Source: an uncultured Bacteroidales bacterium (GTDB lineage Bacteria > Bacteroidota > Bacteroidia > Bacteroidales > Paludibacteraceae). From it: a stretch of DNA of 7,983 nt. The stretch is from assembly GCA_937885465.1 (NCBI GenBank), contig CAKZZM010000156.1:1-7983 (forward strand), read 5' to 3'. How positions within the stretch are numbered: position 1 is the stretch's first letter; every line of letters starts with the position of its first letter. The position numbers and the translations under genes were made by a program. Of this stretch, positions 1 through 6,345 are shown one piece after another. Under the pieces are notes generated by a model. That model made no database searches. It was given only the letters and a program-made list of their open reading frames with translations, and had not been told where the DNA came from.

Positions 1-2
1 CA

Positions 3-92
3 AAAGCTAAACCGAGCATCAGAAAATTATTATTCAGAGCCTCACTCAACAGTGAATTCCTCCTGGATATGTTTACCAACTACAAATTTTGA
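3..92 (+). CDS. possible 3' tail of an upstream gene (partial)
   Basis: Reading from base 3, 29 sense codons run to a TGA at 90-92. They give a plausible protein C-terminus ending in LNSEFLLDMFTNYKF, with mixed charged and hydrophobic residues. No family is recognised. It lies just upstream of the first promoter, which is where the previous gene would end. The same bases also read openly on the minus strand (a hydrophobic stretch with NNNFLMLGLAF), so a divergent gene start is an alternative. The rest of 1-121 shows nothing else I can support. Confidence 0.25.
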   Translation, partial: KAKPSIRKLLFRASLNSEFLLDMFTNYKF

Positions 93-121
93 TGCGTTTG
101 CCGTGAAAAAATGCTCGAACC

Positions 122-152
122 CTTGCATATTTGCAAAAAAAGTGTACCTTTG
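122..152 (+). promoter_or_regulatory. Bacteroidales-type promoter of block A
   Basis: The -7 element TACCTTTG is at 145-152 and matches TAnnTTTG. A -33-like CTTG is at 122-125, 19 bases upstream, in place of TTTG. An A-tract lies between them. Transcription would start about 5 to 8 bases after 152, leaving a leader of roughly 50 bases before the ATG at 211. It probably drives the ATPase and the two genes behind it. The -7 core and its A-tract closely resemble those of the promoter before the second ATPase. Confidence 0.75.
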
Positions 153-173
153 CAGCGTTTTACTTTAAAAATT

Positions 174-187
174 GTCGTAAATACGAC
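174..187. repeat. perfect 6+6 palindrome in the ATPase leader
   Basis: GTCGTA and TACGAC form exact inverted arms around a 2-base AA centre. The site sits in the untranslated leader between the promoter and the ATG at 211. A 2-base loop is too tight for a good RNA hairpin, so if it is functional it is more likely a dimeric protein-binding site on DNA. No regulator is known from this sequence, and a chance occurrence is possible. Confidence 0.4.
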
Positions 188-210
188 TAAATTTATAATC
201 GATAGCCGGT

Positions 211-1548
211 ATGGATATAGCAAGAAACGATTATGTAGAGCAGTTAAATGCCGCAAGTCGGAATGGTAAAGTAAAGATTATCACCGGCATACGTCGGTGT
301 GGCAAGTCATATCTCTTGTCGCATCTGTATAAGCAATATTTACTTCAGCAAGGAGTGGAAGAGAATTGCTTCGTTGAGATTGATCTGGAGCAAAAGAGTA
401 ATGTCTCTTTCCGAAATCCCAACACACTATATGAGTATATTATGTCCAAATGCCAAGACAAGCAACATAAGTACTATGTCTTTATTGATGAGATACAACT
501 ATGCTACAAGGTCAAAAATACGGATATGGACGAATCGCTGGTGCCGGAGGAAGATAGGGACCTTCTCTATACCACTTTTTATGACATCCTCAATGACCTG
601 CGCGCACAACCGAATATAGATGTGTATGTTACAGGAAGTAACTCCAAAATGCTCTCTTCTGATGTGGTCACTTATTTCCGCGATAGAGGCAGTGAAATCA
701 AAGTATACCCATTGTCCTATGCGGAATACTATGCTTTCTCCGGCTTGGATAAAGTGGACGCTTTGGAGCAATATATTACTTATGGAGGTATGCCCTTAGC
801 CGTATTGGCTTCAAGCACGGACAAAAAGCGCAAATACCTCGCAGACCTGCATAAAAATGTCTATCTAAAAGACATTGTAGAGAGGTATAAATTAAAGGAT
901 GATGTGGTTATTGATGCGCTGACCGATGTTATCTATTCTGCTATAGGTTCTTTGTCCAATCCTCATAAATTAGCTAACACTATTAAAACTGTGATGTCGG
1001 TTGAAACGACAGATCCGACCGTCAAATCCTATTTGAGTTATCTGGAGGATGCTTATCTCATCTCCGTTGCGGAACGCTATGATGTAAGGGGGAAACGGTA
1101 TTTTGAGAATATCAAGAAATATTATGCGACGGATCTTGGCTTGCGCAATGCACGGTTGAACTTTCGCCAGCAGGAACGTTCGCATCTGATGGAGAACATG
1201 ATTTATAACGAACTGCTTCGCCGTGGGTACAATGTGGATGTCGGAGTAGTAGCCGTGGAACAGATGGTGAACGGGAAACGCCCACAATCGCAATATGAGA
1301 TAGATTTTGTAGTCAATACAGGCTCTGAACAAATCTATATTCAGTCAGCCCTTAATGTGGAAACTGCGGAGAAAATGAATCAAGAGACGTTTTCATTACG
1401 CAACACACGGGATTTCTTTCGCAAGATTGTTATCTTGGACGGGAACTCGCTCCCGTGGATGAATGACGAAGGCATACTATTCTCCGGTGTTATCCCGTTT
1501 ATGTTAAATCCCTTATCAAATCTGACATCTTTGTCTGTTTCTAATTAA
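211..1548 (+). CDS. AAA-family ATPase with C-terminal DUF4143 domain (first copy)
   Basis: This 445-residue protein has the two-part architecture of the large AAA_14/DUF4143 ATPase family. The P-loop is at residues 26-33 (GIRRCGKS), Walker B at 88-96 (YYVFIDEIQ, with D93 and E94), and a sensor-like VTGSNS at 140-145. The DUF4143 half includes KKYYATDLGLRNA near 303-315 and the nuclease-fold-like pair EID (363-365) and YIQSA (376-380). The second part has Q where active PD-(D/E)xK enzymes have E-x-K, so catalysis by that domain is unlikely. The family is abundant in Bacteroidota and its biochemical role is poorly defined. The ATG at 211 follows the promoter and leader directly. The gene is AT-rich (33% GC in bases 421-480, counted by hand) against a GC-rich next gene, which suggests recent acquisition. 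Confidence 0.93.
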   Translation: MDIARNDYVEQLNAASRNGKVKIITGIRRCGKSYLLSHLYKQYLLQQGVEENCFVEIDLEQKSNVSFRNPNTLYEYIMSKCQDKQHKYYVFIDEIQLCYKVKNTDMDESLVPEEDRDLLYTTFYDILNDLRAQPNIDVYVTGSNSKMLSSDVVTYFRDRGSEIKVYPLSYAEYYAFSGLDKVDALEQYITYGGMPLAVLASSTDKKRKYLADLHKNVYLKDIVERYKLKDDVVIDALTDVIYSAIGSLSNPHKLANTIKTVMSVETTDPTVKSYLSYLEDAYLISVAERYDVRGKRYFENIKKYYATDLGLRNARLNFRQQERSHLMENMIYNELLRRGYNVDVGVVAVEQMVNGKRPQSQYEIDFVVNTGSEQIYIQSALNVETAEKMNQETFSLRNTRDFFRKIVILDGNSLPWMNDEGILFSGVIPFMLNPLSNLTSLSVSN

Positions 1549-1550
1549 CT

Positions 1551-2102
1551 ATGACCGAATACGAGAAAATGCTTCATAACCTGCCGTATGACTATACGGA
1601 CAAGGAAGTTCAGGCGAATATCCTGCGGGCGTATTATGCCATGCGGGACCTCAATCAGTGCGGCGCGTGGGACATGGACGAACTGCATCGCTGCATCCAC
1701 GCGCTCATTCCCGATGCACACCCTTCGGTGATTATCTGTCCGCCTTTCCATTGCGACCATGGCAACCGTATCTCCATCGGCGAGGGCTCTTTTGTCAATT
1801 TCAACGGCGTGTTTCTCGACGGCGGAGGTATAACTATCGGAGCCCACACCCTCATCGGACCGAACTGCCAACTGCTGACGCCCGACCATCCGCATGATTA
1901 TATGGAGCGCCGCCAAACGATAGAGACCGGCAAACCGATTCGTATCGGCGATGACTGCTGGCTCGGCGGCGGAGTCATCGTCTGTCCGGGCGTCAGCATC
2001 GGTAACCGCGTCATCGTCGGTGCCGGTTCGGTCGTGACGAACGACATCCCCGATGATGTAGTCGTCGCCGGCAATCCAGCACGAATCATCAAACATAACT
2101 AA
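1551..2102 (+). CDS. sugar O-acetyltransferase, maltose/galactoside acetyltransferase type
   Basis: This 183-residue protein has the Maa/LacA family layout. An N-terminal helical cap (MTEYEKML to about residue 55) carries the family's tyrosine-rich acceptor-site region. It is followed by a left-handed beta-helix of hexapeptide repeats, seen as ISIGEGS, ITIGAHT, LIGPNC, IRIGDDC, VSIGNRV and VIVGAGS. H113 in the TPDHPHD loop matches the catalytic histidine of LacA and Maa. The end, VVAGNPARII, is the family's usual CoA-side tail. It would transfer acetyl from acetyl-CoA to a sugar hydroxyl in the cytoplasm; the sugar cannot be told. The length is normal. The ATG lies 2 bases after the ATPase stop, so it is probably cotranscribed with it. 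GC content is high (62% in bases 1921-1980), unlike the ATPase. Confidence 0.93.
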   Translation: MTEYEKMLHNLPYDYTDKEVQANILRAYYAMRDLNQCGAWDMDELHRCIHALIPDAHPSVIICPPFHCDHGNRISIGEGSFVNFNGVFLDGGGITIGAHTLIGPNCQLLTPDHPHDYMERRQTIETGKPIRIGDDCWLGGGVIVCPGVSIGNRVIVGAGSVVTNDIPDDVVVAGNPARIIKHN

Positions 2103-2119
2103 ACTCAACAAGGCATAAT

Positions 2120-2635
2120 ATGACAAAACGAAAGATTGACATCTGCGAATATGCAGGCCGGATTATCAAAGCAATGCGCCCTGGTATCTTGCTGACTACC
2201 AAAGTGGGCGACAAAGTGAACTCCATGACTATCGGCTGGGGCACACTCGGCATCGTTTGGGAGAAACCGGTTTTCATTGCATATGTACGCACCTGCCGTT
2301 TCACACATGAGATGCTGCATGGCAACGGAGAGTTCACGATTAACGTACCGATGGGTGATTTTCCGCGCAAGGCATTGGGTCTTCTTGGCAGCAAGTCCGG
2401 CAGAGACATGGATAAGATTGCCGCCGCAGGTCTGACGCAGGTAGAGCCGAGCGTCATCTCCGTGCCGGGACTCAAAGAGTTTCCGCTGACGCTCGAATGC
2501 CGTGTACTTTACCGCCAGACGCAGGAAGAGGAACTGATTGGCAACGAAGAGAAACGCCGCTTCTACACGATGGAGACCGCCAACCACACCGCCTTCTACG
2601 CCGAAATCGTCGATGCATATATTATAGAGGAGTAA
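2120..2635 (+). CDS. flavin reductase-like FMN-binding protein
   Basis: This 171-residue cytoplasmic protein belongs to the flavin reductase-like split-barrel family. The N-terminal part has the typical run RPGILLTTKVGDKVNSMTIG (20-39), where the NSMTIGW stretch contacts FMN. It is followed by WEKPVFIAYVRTCRFTHEML and EFTINVP (71-77), all hallmarks of the family. Members bind FMN and use NAD(P)H to reduce flavins or small substrates; which one here is unknown. No signal peptide is seen. It starts 17 bases after the acetyltransferase stop, so it is probably the last gene of block A. The ATG at 2120 is followed at once by the expected KRKIDICEYAGRIIKAM start. No convincing terminator follows. 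Confidence 0.9.
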   Translation: MTKRKIDICEYAGRIIKAMRPGILLTTKVGDKVNSMTIGWGTLGIVWEKPVFIAYVRTCRFTHEMLHGNGEFTINVPMGDFPRKALGLLGSKSGRDMDKIAAAGLTQVEPSVISVPGLKEFPLTLECRVLYRQTQEEELIGNEEKRRFYTMETANHTAFYAEIVDAYIIEE

Positions 2636-2663
2636 AGAACAAAGGAATTACAAATTATTTTAG

Positions 2664-2770
2664 CACCCTCCACCGACCGATGACCGTGAAGCGATTAAGG
2701 CGCACCGAGAATGTCCAATGGACAACTCCTTAAAGCCGAGCTGACCGAGAGAAGAAACCATATAAAGTAG
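2664..2770 (+). pseudogene. possible frameshifted tail of a lost gene
   Basis: The gap between the flavin reductase (ends 2635) and the next promoter (2820) holds two protein-like pieces in different frames. The frame through 2679 reads TDDREAIKAHRECPMDNS up to 2729. A one-base change of frame then continues as LKAELTERRNHIK to a TAG at 2768-2770. Together they look like a C-terminal end with one base missing. I do not recognise the family. It could equally be non-coding sequence that happens to stay open. A short inverted repeat (TGTCCA/TGGACA, 2712-2724) lies inside it. Confidence 0.25.
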
Positions 2771-2819
2771 CTCGAAAAATAGGAATTCTTGTGATTGTAA
2801 CCGAAAAAATGCCATAAAA

Positions 2820-2852
2820 TTTGGCGGTTTCAAAAAAAAAGTTGTACCTTTG
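2820..2852 (+). promoter_or_regulatory. Bacteroidales-type promoter of block B
   Basis: The -33 TTTG is at 2820-2823 and the -7 TACCTTTG at 2845-2852, separated by 21 bases with an A-tract between. Both elements match the consensus exactly. The transcript would begin near 2858-2860 and give a very short leader before the ATG at 2873. The -7 element overlaps a GTG codon at 2852 that is in frame with the ATPase, which argues that this GTG is not the translation start. Confidence 0.85.
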
Positions 2853-2872
2853 TGGCGCAAATCAGAAAGGTT

Positions 2873-4003
2873 ATGAATACACAGGAGATCAAACGCGACC
2901 TTGCATCCCAATTGCAATCGCTCAGTTCATTGAAGAAAATCATGGTTATTCTCGGTCCTCGTCAAGTGGGCAAAACAACGCTGTTGCACCAACTGACCGC
3001 CGACAAACCGGATGTGCTGTCTTTCGACTGCGACAACATGGACGATCGTCTTGCCTTGGAGAACCGCACCAAGACCGAACTGGCGGCATTGATGGGACGC
3101 GCGTCCACGATCATCATTGACGAGGCGCAGCGCGTGCGTAATATCGGTATGACGCTCAAAATGCTGGGCGACTTGCATTTGGATGCACAGATTTATGTCA
3201 CCGGCTCGTCCTCGTTGCAACTGGCGGACGACATCAACGAGCCTGCCACGGGGCGGTTGTTGGAGTTCAATCTCTATCCGTTTTCACTTTCTGAGTTAGC
3301 AGCACACACGTCCGAGCGAGAGGAGAAACGGCTCTTGGAGTACCGCATGATTTACGGCACGTACCCTGAGATTGTCAACCACTCCGAGCACGCACGGATG
3401 CTACTACAAAACATCGTCAATAGTTACCTGTACAAAGACTTGTTAGAGTACAAAGGTATCAAGAAACCGGATGTGCTCCGTAAACTGGTGACGGCACTGG
3501 CACTGCAAATCGGCAACGAAGTGTCCTATAACGAGTTGGCAAACCTGCTTGGGGTGGACAAAGAGACGGTGGAGAATTACATTGATCTCTTGGAGAAATG
3601 CTTTGTAGTGTTCCGTCTGGACTCGTTCAGCCGTAACGCCCGCAATGAGATCAAGAAAGGCAAGAAGATTTATTTCTACGACACCGGCGTGCGCAATGCT
3701 ATTATCAATAATTTCTCGCCTATAGAGATGCGCAATGATGTGGGCGCGCTGTGGGAGAACCTGCTGATGGTGGAGCGCAGAAAACGGCATGCTTATTCCG
3801 GCAAGTTTGTGCAGCAATATTTCTGGCGCACAATCAAACAACAGGAGATAGATCTTATTGAAGAGTGCGACGGTCAAATCTCCGCCTTTGAATATAAATG
3901 GAAACCCGGTAAAGCAGCCCGTCTGCCCTTGCCATTCAGCGAGGCGTACCCCGATGCCACTTTCCAAACCGTCACTCCCGACAACTATTGGGAGTTTGTG
4001 TAG
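2873..4003 (+). CDS. AAA-family ATPase with C-terminal DUF4143 domain (second copy)
   Basis: This 376-residue protein has the same general architecture as the ATPase at 211 but a clearly different sequence. Walker A is GPRQVGKTT at 28-36, Walker B is STIIIDEAQ at 78-86 (D83, E84), and a sensor-like VTGSSS is at 109-114. A helical middle region contains LANLLGVDKETVENYIDLL, a winged-helix-like stretch. The DUF4143 end carries EID (325-327) and FEYKW with E340 and K342, so this copy keeps an intact-looking PD-(D/E)xK set, unlike the first. I chose the ATG at 2873 because the upstream in-frame GTG lies in the promoter, and AGAAAGG precedes the ATG. The stop is followed after 4 bases by a regulator stump. 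The function of the family is not established. Confidence 0.93.
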   Translation: MNTQEIKRDLASQLQSLSSLKKIMVILGPRQVGKTTLLHQLTADKPDVLSFDCDNMDDRLALENRTKTELAALMGRASTIIIDEAQRVRNIGMTLKMLGDLHLDAQIYVTGSSSLQLADDINEPATGRLLEFNLYPFSLSELAAHTSEREEKRLLEYRMIYGTYPEIVNHSEHARMLLQNIVNSYLYKDLLEYKGIKKPDVLRKLVTALALQIGNEVSYNELANLLGVDKETVENYIDLLEKCFVVFRLDSFSRNARNEIKKGKKIYFYDTGVRNAIINNFSPIEMRNDVGALWENLLMVERRKRHAYSGKFVQQYFWRTIKQQEIDLIEECDGQISAFEYKWKPGKAARLPLPFSEAYPDATFQTVTPDNYWEFV

Positions 4004-4007
4004 CCCC

Positions 4008-4235
4008 ATGGACGATAAGCGTTATATTTGGCTTGTTGAATTGATATACAATGCCGGTCGTATTTCACGCGAAGAGATAAATAGTCGCTGGGCACGAGCT
4101 GAATCGGGAGTGAATGACGATCACTCTTCCTACCAAATATTGCACATCTCACATGCCGCAGGCAATTCCCCCGAAAGTACGTTCGCGTCCTGCCGGGCAT
4201 ATGCAAGGAAAATCAATGAACATATAATAATATGA
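4008..4235 (+). pseudogene. 5' stump of a WYL-type transcriptional regulator
   Basis: The first 30 or so codons read MDDKRYIWLVELIYNAGRIS and then REEINSRWARAE. This is the typical start of Bacteroidota WYL-domain regulators (RYIWLVDTI..AGRIT..EIN.RW), the first part of the N-terminal DNA-binding region. After about 4107 the similarity stops. The frame stays open to the TGA at 4233-4235 but reads unrelated residues (SSYQILHISHAAGNS and so on), and no WYL domain follows. An intact regulator has around 300 residues, and only about 120 bases remain before the nitroreductase. The gene therefore lost most of its length, probably by deletion or recombination. Its ATG lies 4 bases after the ATPase stop, and its TGA overlaps the ATG of the nitroreductase. 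It is unlikely to act as a regulator. Confidence 0.7.
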
Positions 4236-4942
4236 CTTTACAAGAAGCAATACAGTTCCGCCATAGCGTGCGGCAGTACAAGGACATCGCCATTGAGGCA
4301 GAGAAAATAGCGCAGTTGCGGGCGCTGATTGACAAATTGAATAGCGAGGCAGGGCTGCATATACAATTAGTGACTAACGAGCCGAACGCTTTCTCGCAAG
4401 GAATGGCGAAGTACGGCAAGTTCAGCGGTATCAGCAATTATATCGCTATGGTCTGCAAGAAAGGCGAAGACACCACGCTCGGCTACTACGGCGAACAGGT
4501 AGTACTGTTAGCGCAGACACTCGGACTCAACACCTGCTGGGTGGGACTGACTTTCAGCAAACAGCCCGACAGTTACGAAGTGCGCGACGGCGAACACTTG
4601 GTTTGCCTTGTGCCGGTGGGCTATGGTGCCACCCAAGGCGTGCAACACCCGCAGAAAAAGACCGTTGACGATGTGGCGGAAGTGAAAGATGAAAAAGGAA
4701 AAGTGAAAGGTGAAAGCAATTTCCCTGTCTGGTTCGTGCGCGGCGTTGAGGCGGCTCTGCTGGCGCCGACTGCCGTCAATCAGCAGTTGTTCCGCTTTGT
4801 TCTGCACGACGGCAACAAGGTGGAAGCGAAGAAAGCCTTTTCCCTGACCAACGGCATGGGCTATGCGCCCGTTGACCTCGGTATCGCTATGTGTCATTTC
4901 GAAATAGGTGCCGGAAAAGAGAATTTTGAATGGAAAGAATAA
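4232..4942 (+). CDS. nitroreductase family protein (TM1586-like)
   Basis: This 236-residue cytoplasmic flavoprotein begins with AIQFRHSVRQYK (6-17), the usual nitroreductase start, where the R-H-S-V-R-Q-Y group binds FMN phosphate. It continues with GYYGEQVVLLAQTLGLNTCWVG (84-105), the GYGATQGVQHP region, and GVEAALLAPTAVNQQLFRF (171-189). This two-lobed arrangement in one chain fits the putative TM nitroreductase family. It would use NAD(P)H and FMN to reduce an unknown acceptor. Residues 151-162 (VKDEKGKVKGES) look like an extra loop made by a short DNA repeat. The ATG at 4232 overlaps the stop of the regulator stump, and no own promoter is visible, so it probably rides on the ATPase transcript. 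Confidence 0.9.
   Translation: MTLQEAIQFRHSVRQYKDIAIEAEKIAQLRALIDKLNSEAGLHIQLVTNEPNAFSQGMAKYGKFSGISNYIAMVCKKGEDTTLGYYGEQVVLLAQTLGLNTCWVGLTFSKQPDSYEVRDGEHLVCLVPVGYGATQGVQHPQKKTVDDVAEVKDEKGKVKGESNFPVWFVRGVEAALLAPTAVNQQLFRFVLHDGNKVEAKKAFSLTNGMGYAPVDLGIAMCHFEIGAGKENFEWKE
4682..4716 (+). repeat. in-frame GTGAAA-type repeat within the nitroreductase gene
   Basis: The stretch is built from variants of GTGAAAG and GATGAAAAAG in tandem. It encodes VKDEKGKVKGES, a lysine/glutamate-rich loop between the two conserved lobes. Its end, TGAAAGGTGAAAG at 4704-4716, recurs exactly at 7651-7663. From memory, similar short GTGAAA repeats are scattered in Bacteroidales genomes, and in the other direction they read like FHFSFFIFHF. 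The protein on both sides stays in frame, so the gene probably tolerates the insertion. Confidence 0.6.
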
Positions 4943-4966
4943 AAAACATCAAATCAAACACACAAA

Positions 4967-5608
4967 ATGAAAGCTAAAGTTCTAACCCTCCTCGCAGGTA
5001 TATTAGCCTTGACGAGTTGCAACGCGCAAACAACAAAAAACGAAACGAATATGAATAGCAAGAAAGCAATCGTAGTTTTCTTCTCCCATGCAGGAGAGAA
5101 CTACTCCGTAGGTAACATCCAAACGGGCAACACCAAGATTGTTGCCGACTACATCTCCGAACTCATCGGTGCCGACCAAGCCGAGATTGTCACACACAAG
5201 TACGACGGCATGGCATACAAGCCTCTCTGCGACCTCGCACAAGACGAACAGATCAACGACGAGCGTCCGGATTTTGAATTGAAACTAACCACCTCAAACG
5301 GCACAGCCCTCAAACCATCAAATAGCGACAATCCCTTTGCCGACTACGACACCATCTTCATCGGCGGTCCCGTCTGGTGGGGCACCTACCCGCAGGTGAT
5401 GTTCACCTTCTTCGACCGCTACGACCTCAACGGCAAAACCATCTATCCCTTCACCACCCACGAGGGCAGCGGTCTCGGCTCATGCGTGAGCGATATAAAG
5501 AAGAACTATCCCCGTGCCTCCGTGCAGAAAGGTTTTTCCATCTACGGCCACGAGGTACGCACCGGCAAAACCAAAGTAGAGAAATGGCTTCAGTCTATAG
5601 GGTTTTAA
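4967..5608 (+). CDS. flavodoxin-family lipoprotein
   Basis: This is a 213-residue flavodoxin with a lipoprotein signal peptide. MKAK is followed by a hydrophobic core and the lipobox LTSC, with C18 as the lipid-bearing residue. The flavodoxin fold starts at about residue 33 (KAIVVFFSHAGENYSVGN). An FMN-phosphate-type QTGNT is at 52-56, and the flavin-facing loop IFIGGPVWWGTYPQ at 130-143. A C-terminal part, GKTIYPFTTHEGSGLG, is typical of Bacteroidota flavodoxins. It would carry electrons on FMN while tethered to a membrane outside the cytoplasm; its partner is unknown. M29 is an in-frame ATG (5051) exactly where a soluble flavodoxin would start, so a cytoplasmic form is conceivable. It begins 24 bases after the nitroreductase stop, with an A-rich leader and no SD. 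Confidence 0.9.
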   Translation: MKAKVLTLLAGILALTSCNAQTTKNETNMNSKKAIVVFFSHAGENYSVGNIQTGNTKIVADYISELIGADQAEIVTHKYDGMAYKPLCDLAQDEQINDERPDFELKLTTSNGTALKPSNSDNPFADYDTIFIGGPVWWGTYPQVMFTFFDRYDLNGKTIYPFTTHEGSGLGSCVSDIKKNYPRASVQKGFSIYGHEVRTGKTKVEKWLQSIGF

Positions 5609-5645
5609 CTTGGTCAAACAGCAGATCATGGCATACGCATAAATG

Positions 5646-5677
5646 TTTGTCCTACTTCTAAACAAGCAGTACTTTTG
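5646..5677 (+). promoter_or_regulatory. Bacteroidales-type promoter of block C
   Basis: The -33 TTTG is at 5646-5649 and the -7 TACTTTTG at 5670-5677, with 20 bases between; both match the consensus exactly. It lies in the 98-base gap after the flavodoxin and about 30 bases before the ATG at 5707. This marks the start of a separate transcript for the three lipoprotein genes that follow. No clear terminator for the previous block is seen in the gap. Confidence 0.8.
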
Positions 5678-5706
5678 CATTGTGATTGATAGATAAGTAT
5701 GAAATT

Positions 5707-6333
5707 ATGAAAGCAAGACTCTTTATATTATTTGTTGCAACTTGCCTATTTGCAGCGTGCAACAAAACAAATGAAACAAACAAAGATATGACACAACGCT
5801 CGTTTTCCACCGAGCAGGCGGACGATGAACAACCAATCCGCGATTTATGCACCTATATGGTGGAGAACTACCCGAAGGCGACCTTGCAGGACGTGTATAA
5901 GACCTGTTACCAGGACTATTTCGGGGCGGGGCATATTGTGTCGGACACTACTGCCGCGCATCAATACCTGTCCGCCGAGATAGCAGCCTGTGCCGACGCA
6001 GACATGGGTGGCATACCAAGCACTGAACCCACAGGCTTCCGCCATCGGTTCGTGCGAGTCAACCTATCGGAAATACTGAACGGGACAATGAGCGAAGAAG
6101 AACTATTTGCGCATTTCGTTGCCGCAGCAAATCAAAGCAATGCGTTGGGCGACAACTGGGCTTCCGAATGGCAGCAGATAGAGACAATCGCTATCGCTAT
6201 TCAGCCGGAGTGGGCGGACTCTGTGCTACAAGAGAACCTGCACATGGCGGCTTCCCGCAACGGCGCAGTGCGACATAGCGACGCCTTCCGCAATGCCTAC
6301 AACCCGCATTACCGAATCATTCAAAACAACTAA
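5707..6333 (+). CDS. lipoprotein of unknown function with an FGxGHxxxD signature
   Basis: This is a 208-residue protein. Its signal peptide (MKARLFILFVATCLFAAC) has lipobox FAAC with C18. No clear acidic surface-export signal follows the cysteine, so the periplasmic side is the likely location. After a short linker (NKTNETNKD) and M28, the mature part holds DVYKTCYQDYFGAGHIVSD at 62-80 with AAHQYLSAEI after it, and TGFRHRFVRVNL at 109-120. These blocks look conserved, with His, Asp and Arg that could form a site, but I cannot assign a named domain. Residues 27-38 (DMTQRSFSTEQA) match the same place in the CMD-like lipoprotein almost base for base. The ATG at 5707 was chosen because an upstream in-frame TTG (5686) lies at the expected transcription start. 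The next gene begins 12 bases after its stop. Confidence 0.85.
   Translation: MKARLFILFVATCLFAACNKTNETNKDMTQRSFSTEQADDEQPIRDLCTYMVENYPKATLQDVYKTCYQDYFGAGHIVSDTTAAHQYLSAEIAACADADMGGIPSTEPTGFRHRFVRVNLSEILNGTMSEEELFAHFVAAANQSNALGDNWASEWQQIETIAIAIQPEWADSVLQENLHMAASRNGAVRHSDAFRNAYNPHYRIIQNN
5785..5821 (+). repeat. 37-base direct repeat, copy 1 (lipoprotein leader junction)
   Basis: This segment matches 7416-7452 at 34 of 37 positions, with differences only at repeat positions 14, 22 and 24. It begins GATATGACACAAC and ends ACCGAGCAGGCGG. Both copies sit in the same reading frame at the same place, codons 27 to 39 of two lipoproteins that are otherwise unrelated. It encodes DMTQRSFSTEQA here. Confidence 0.85.
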
Positions 6334-6345
6334 AAAATCCACAAC

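Noticed and set aside
1..171. Open frame from base 1 through the first promoter to a TAA at 169-171
   Set aside because: It reads across the -33 and -7 elements with a composition typical of non-coding A-rich DNA. The frame ending at 92 is the better candidate for a gene tail.
1545..2126. 193-codon open frame on the minus strand
   Set aside because: It is the antisense shadow of the GC-rich acetyltransferase gene, whose + strand protein is a clear family member. The minus product is Asp/Ala/Val-rich with no recognisable fold.
2105..2587. 160-codon open frame on the minus strand
   Set aside because: It is antisense to the flavin reductase-like gene and shows no protein-like motifs.
3443..4009. 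188-codon open frame on the minus strand
   Set aside because: It is entirely antisense to the second ATPase, which has intact conserved motifs, and it has no promoter or family resemblance.
4023..4030. TATATTTG resembling a -7 promoter element
   Set aside because: The nearest TTTG (3995-3998) is 24 bases away, outside the usual 19-21, and the bases encode the conserved RYIWLV of the regulator stump.
5609..5645. Possible terminator after the flavodoxin gene
   Set aside because: No stem with a following T-run could be found between the stop codon and the next promoter.
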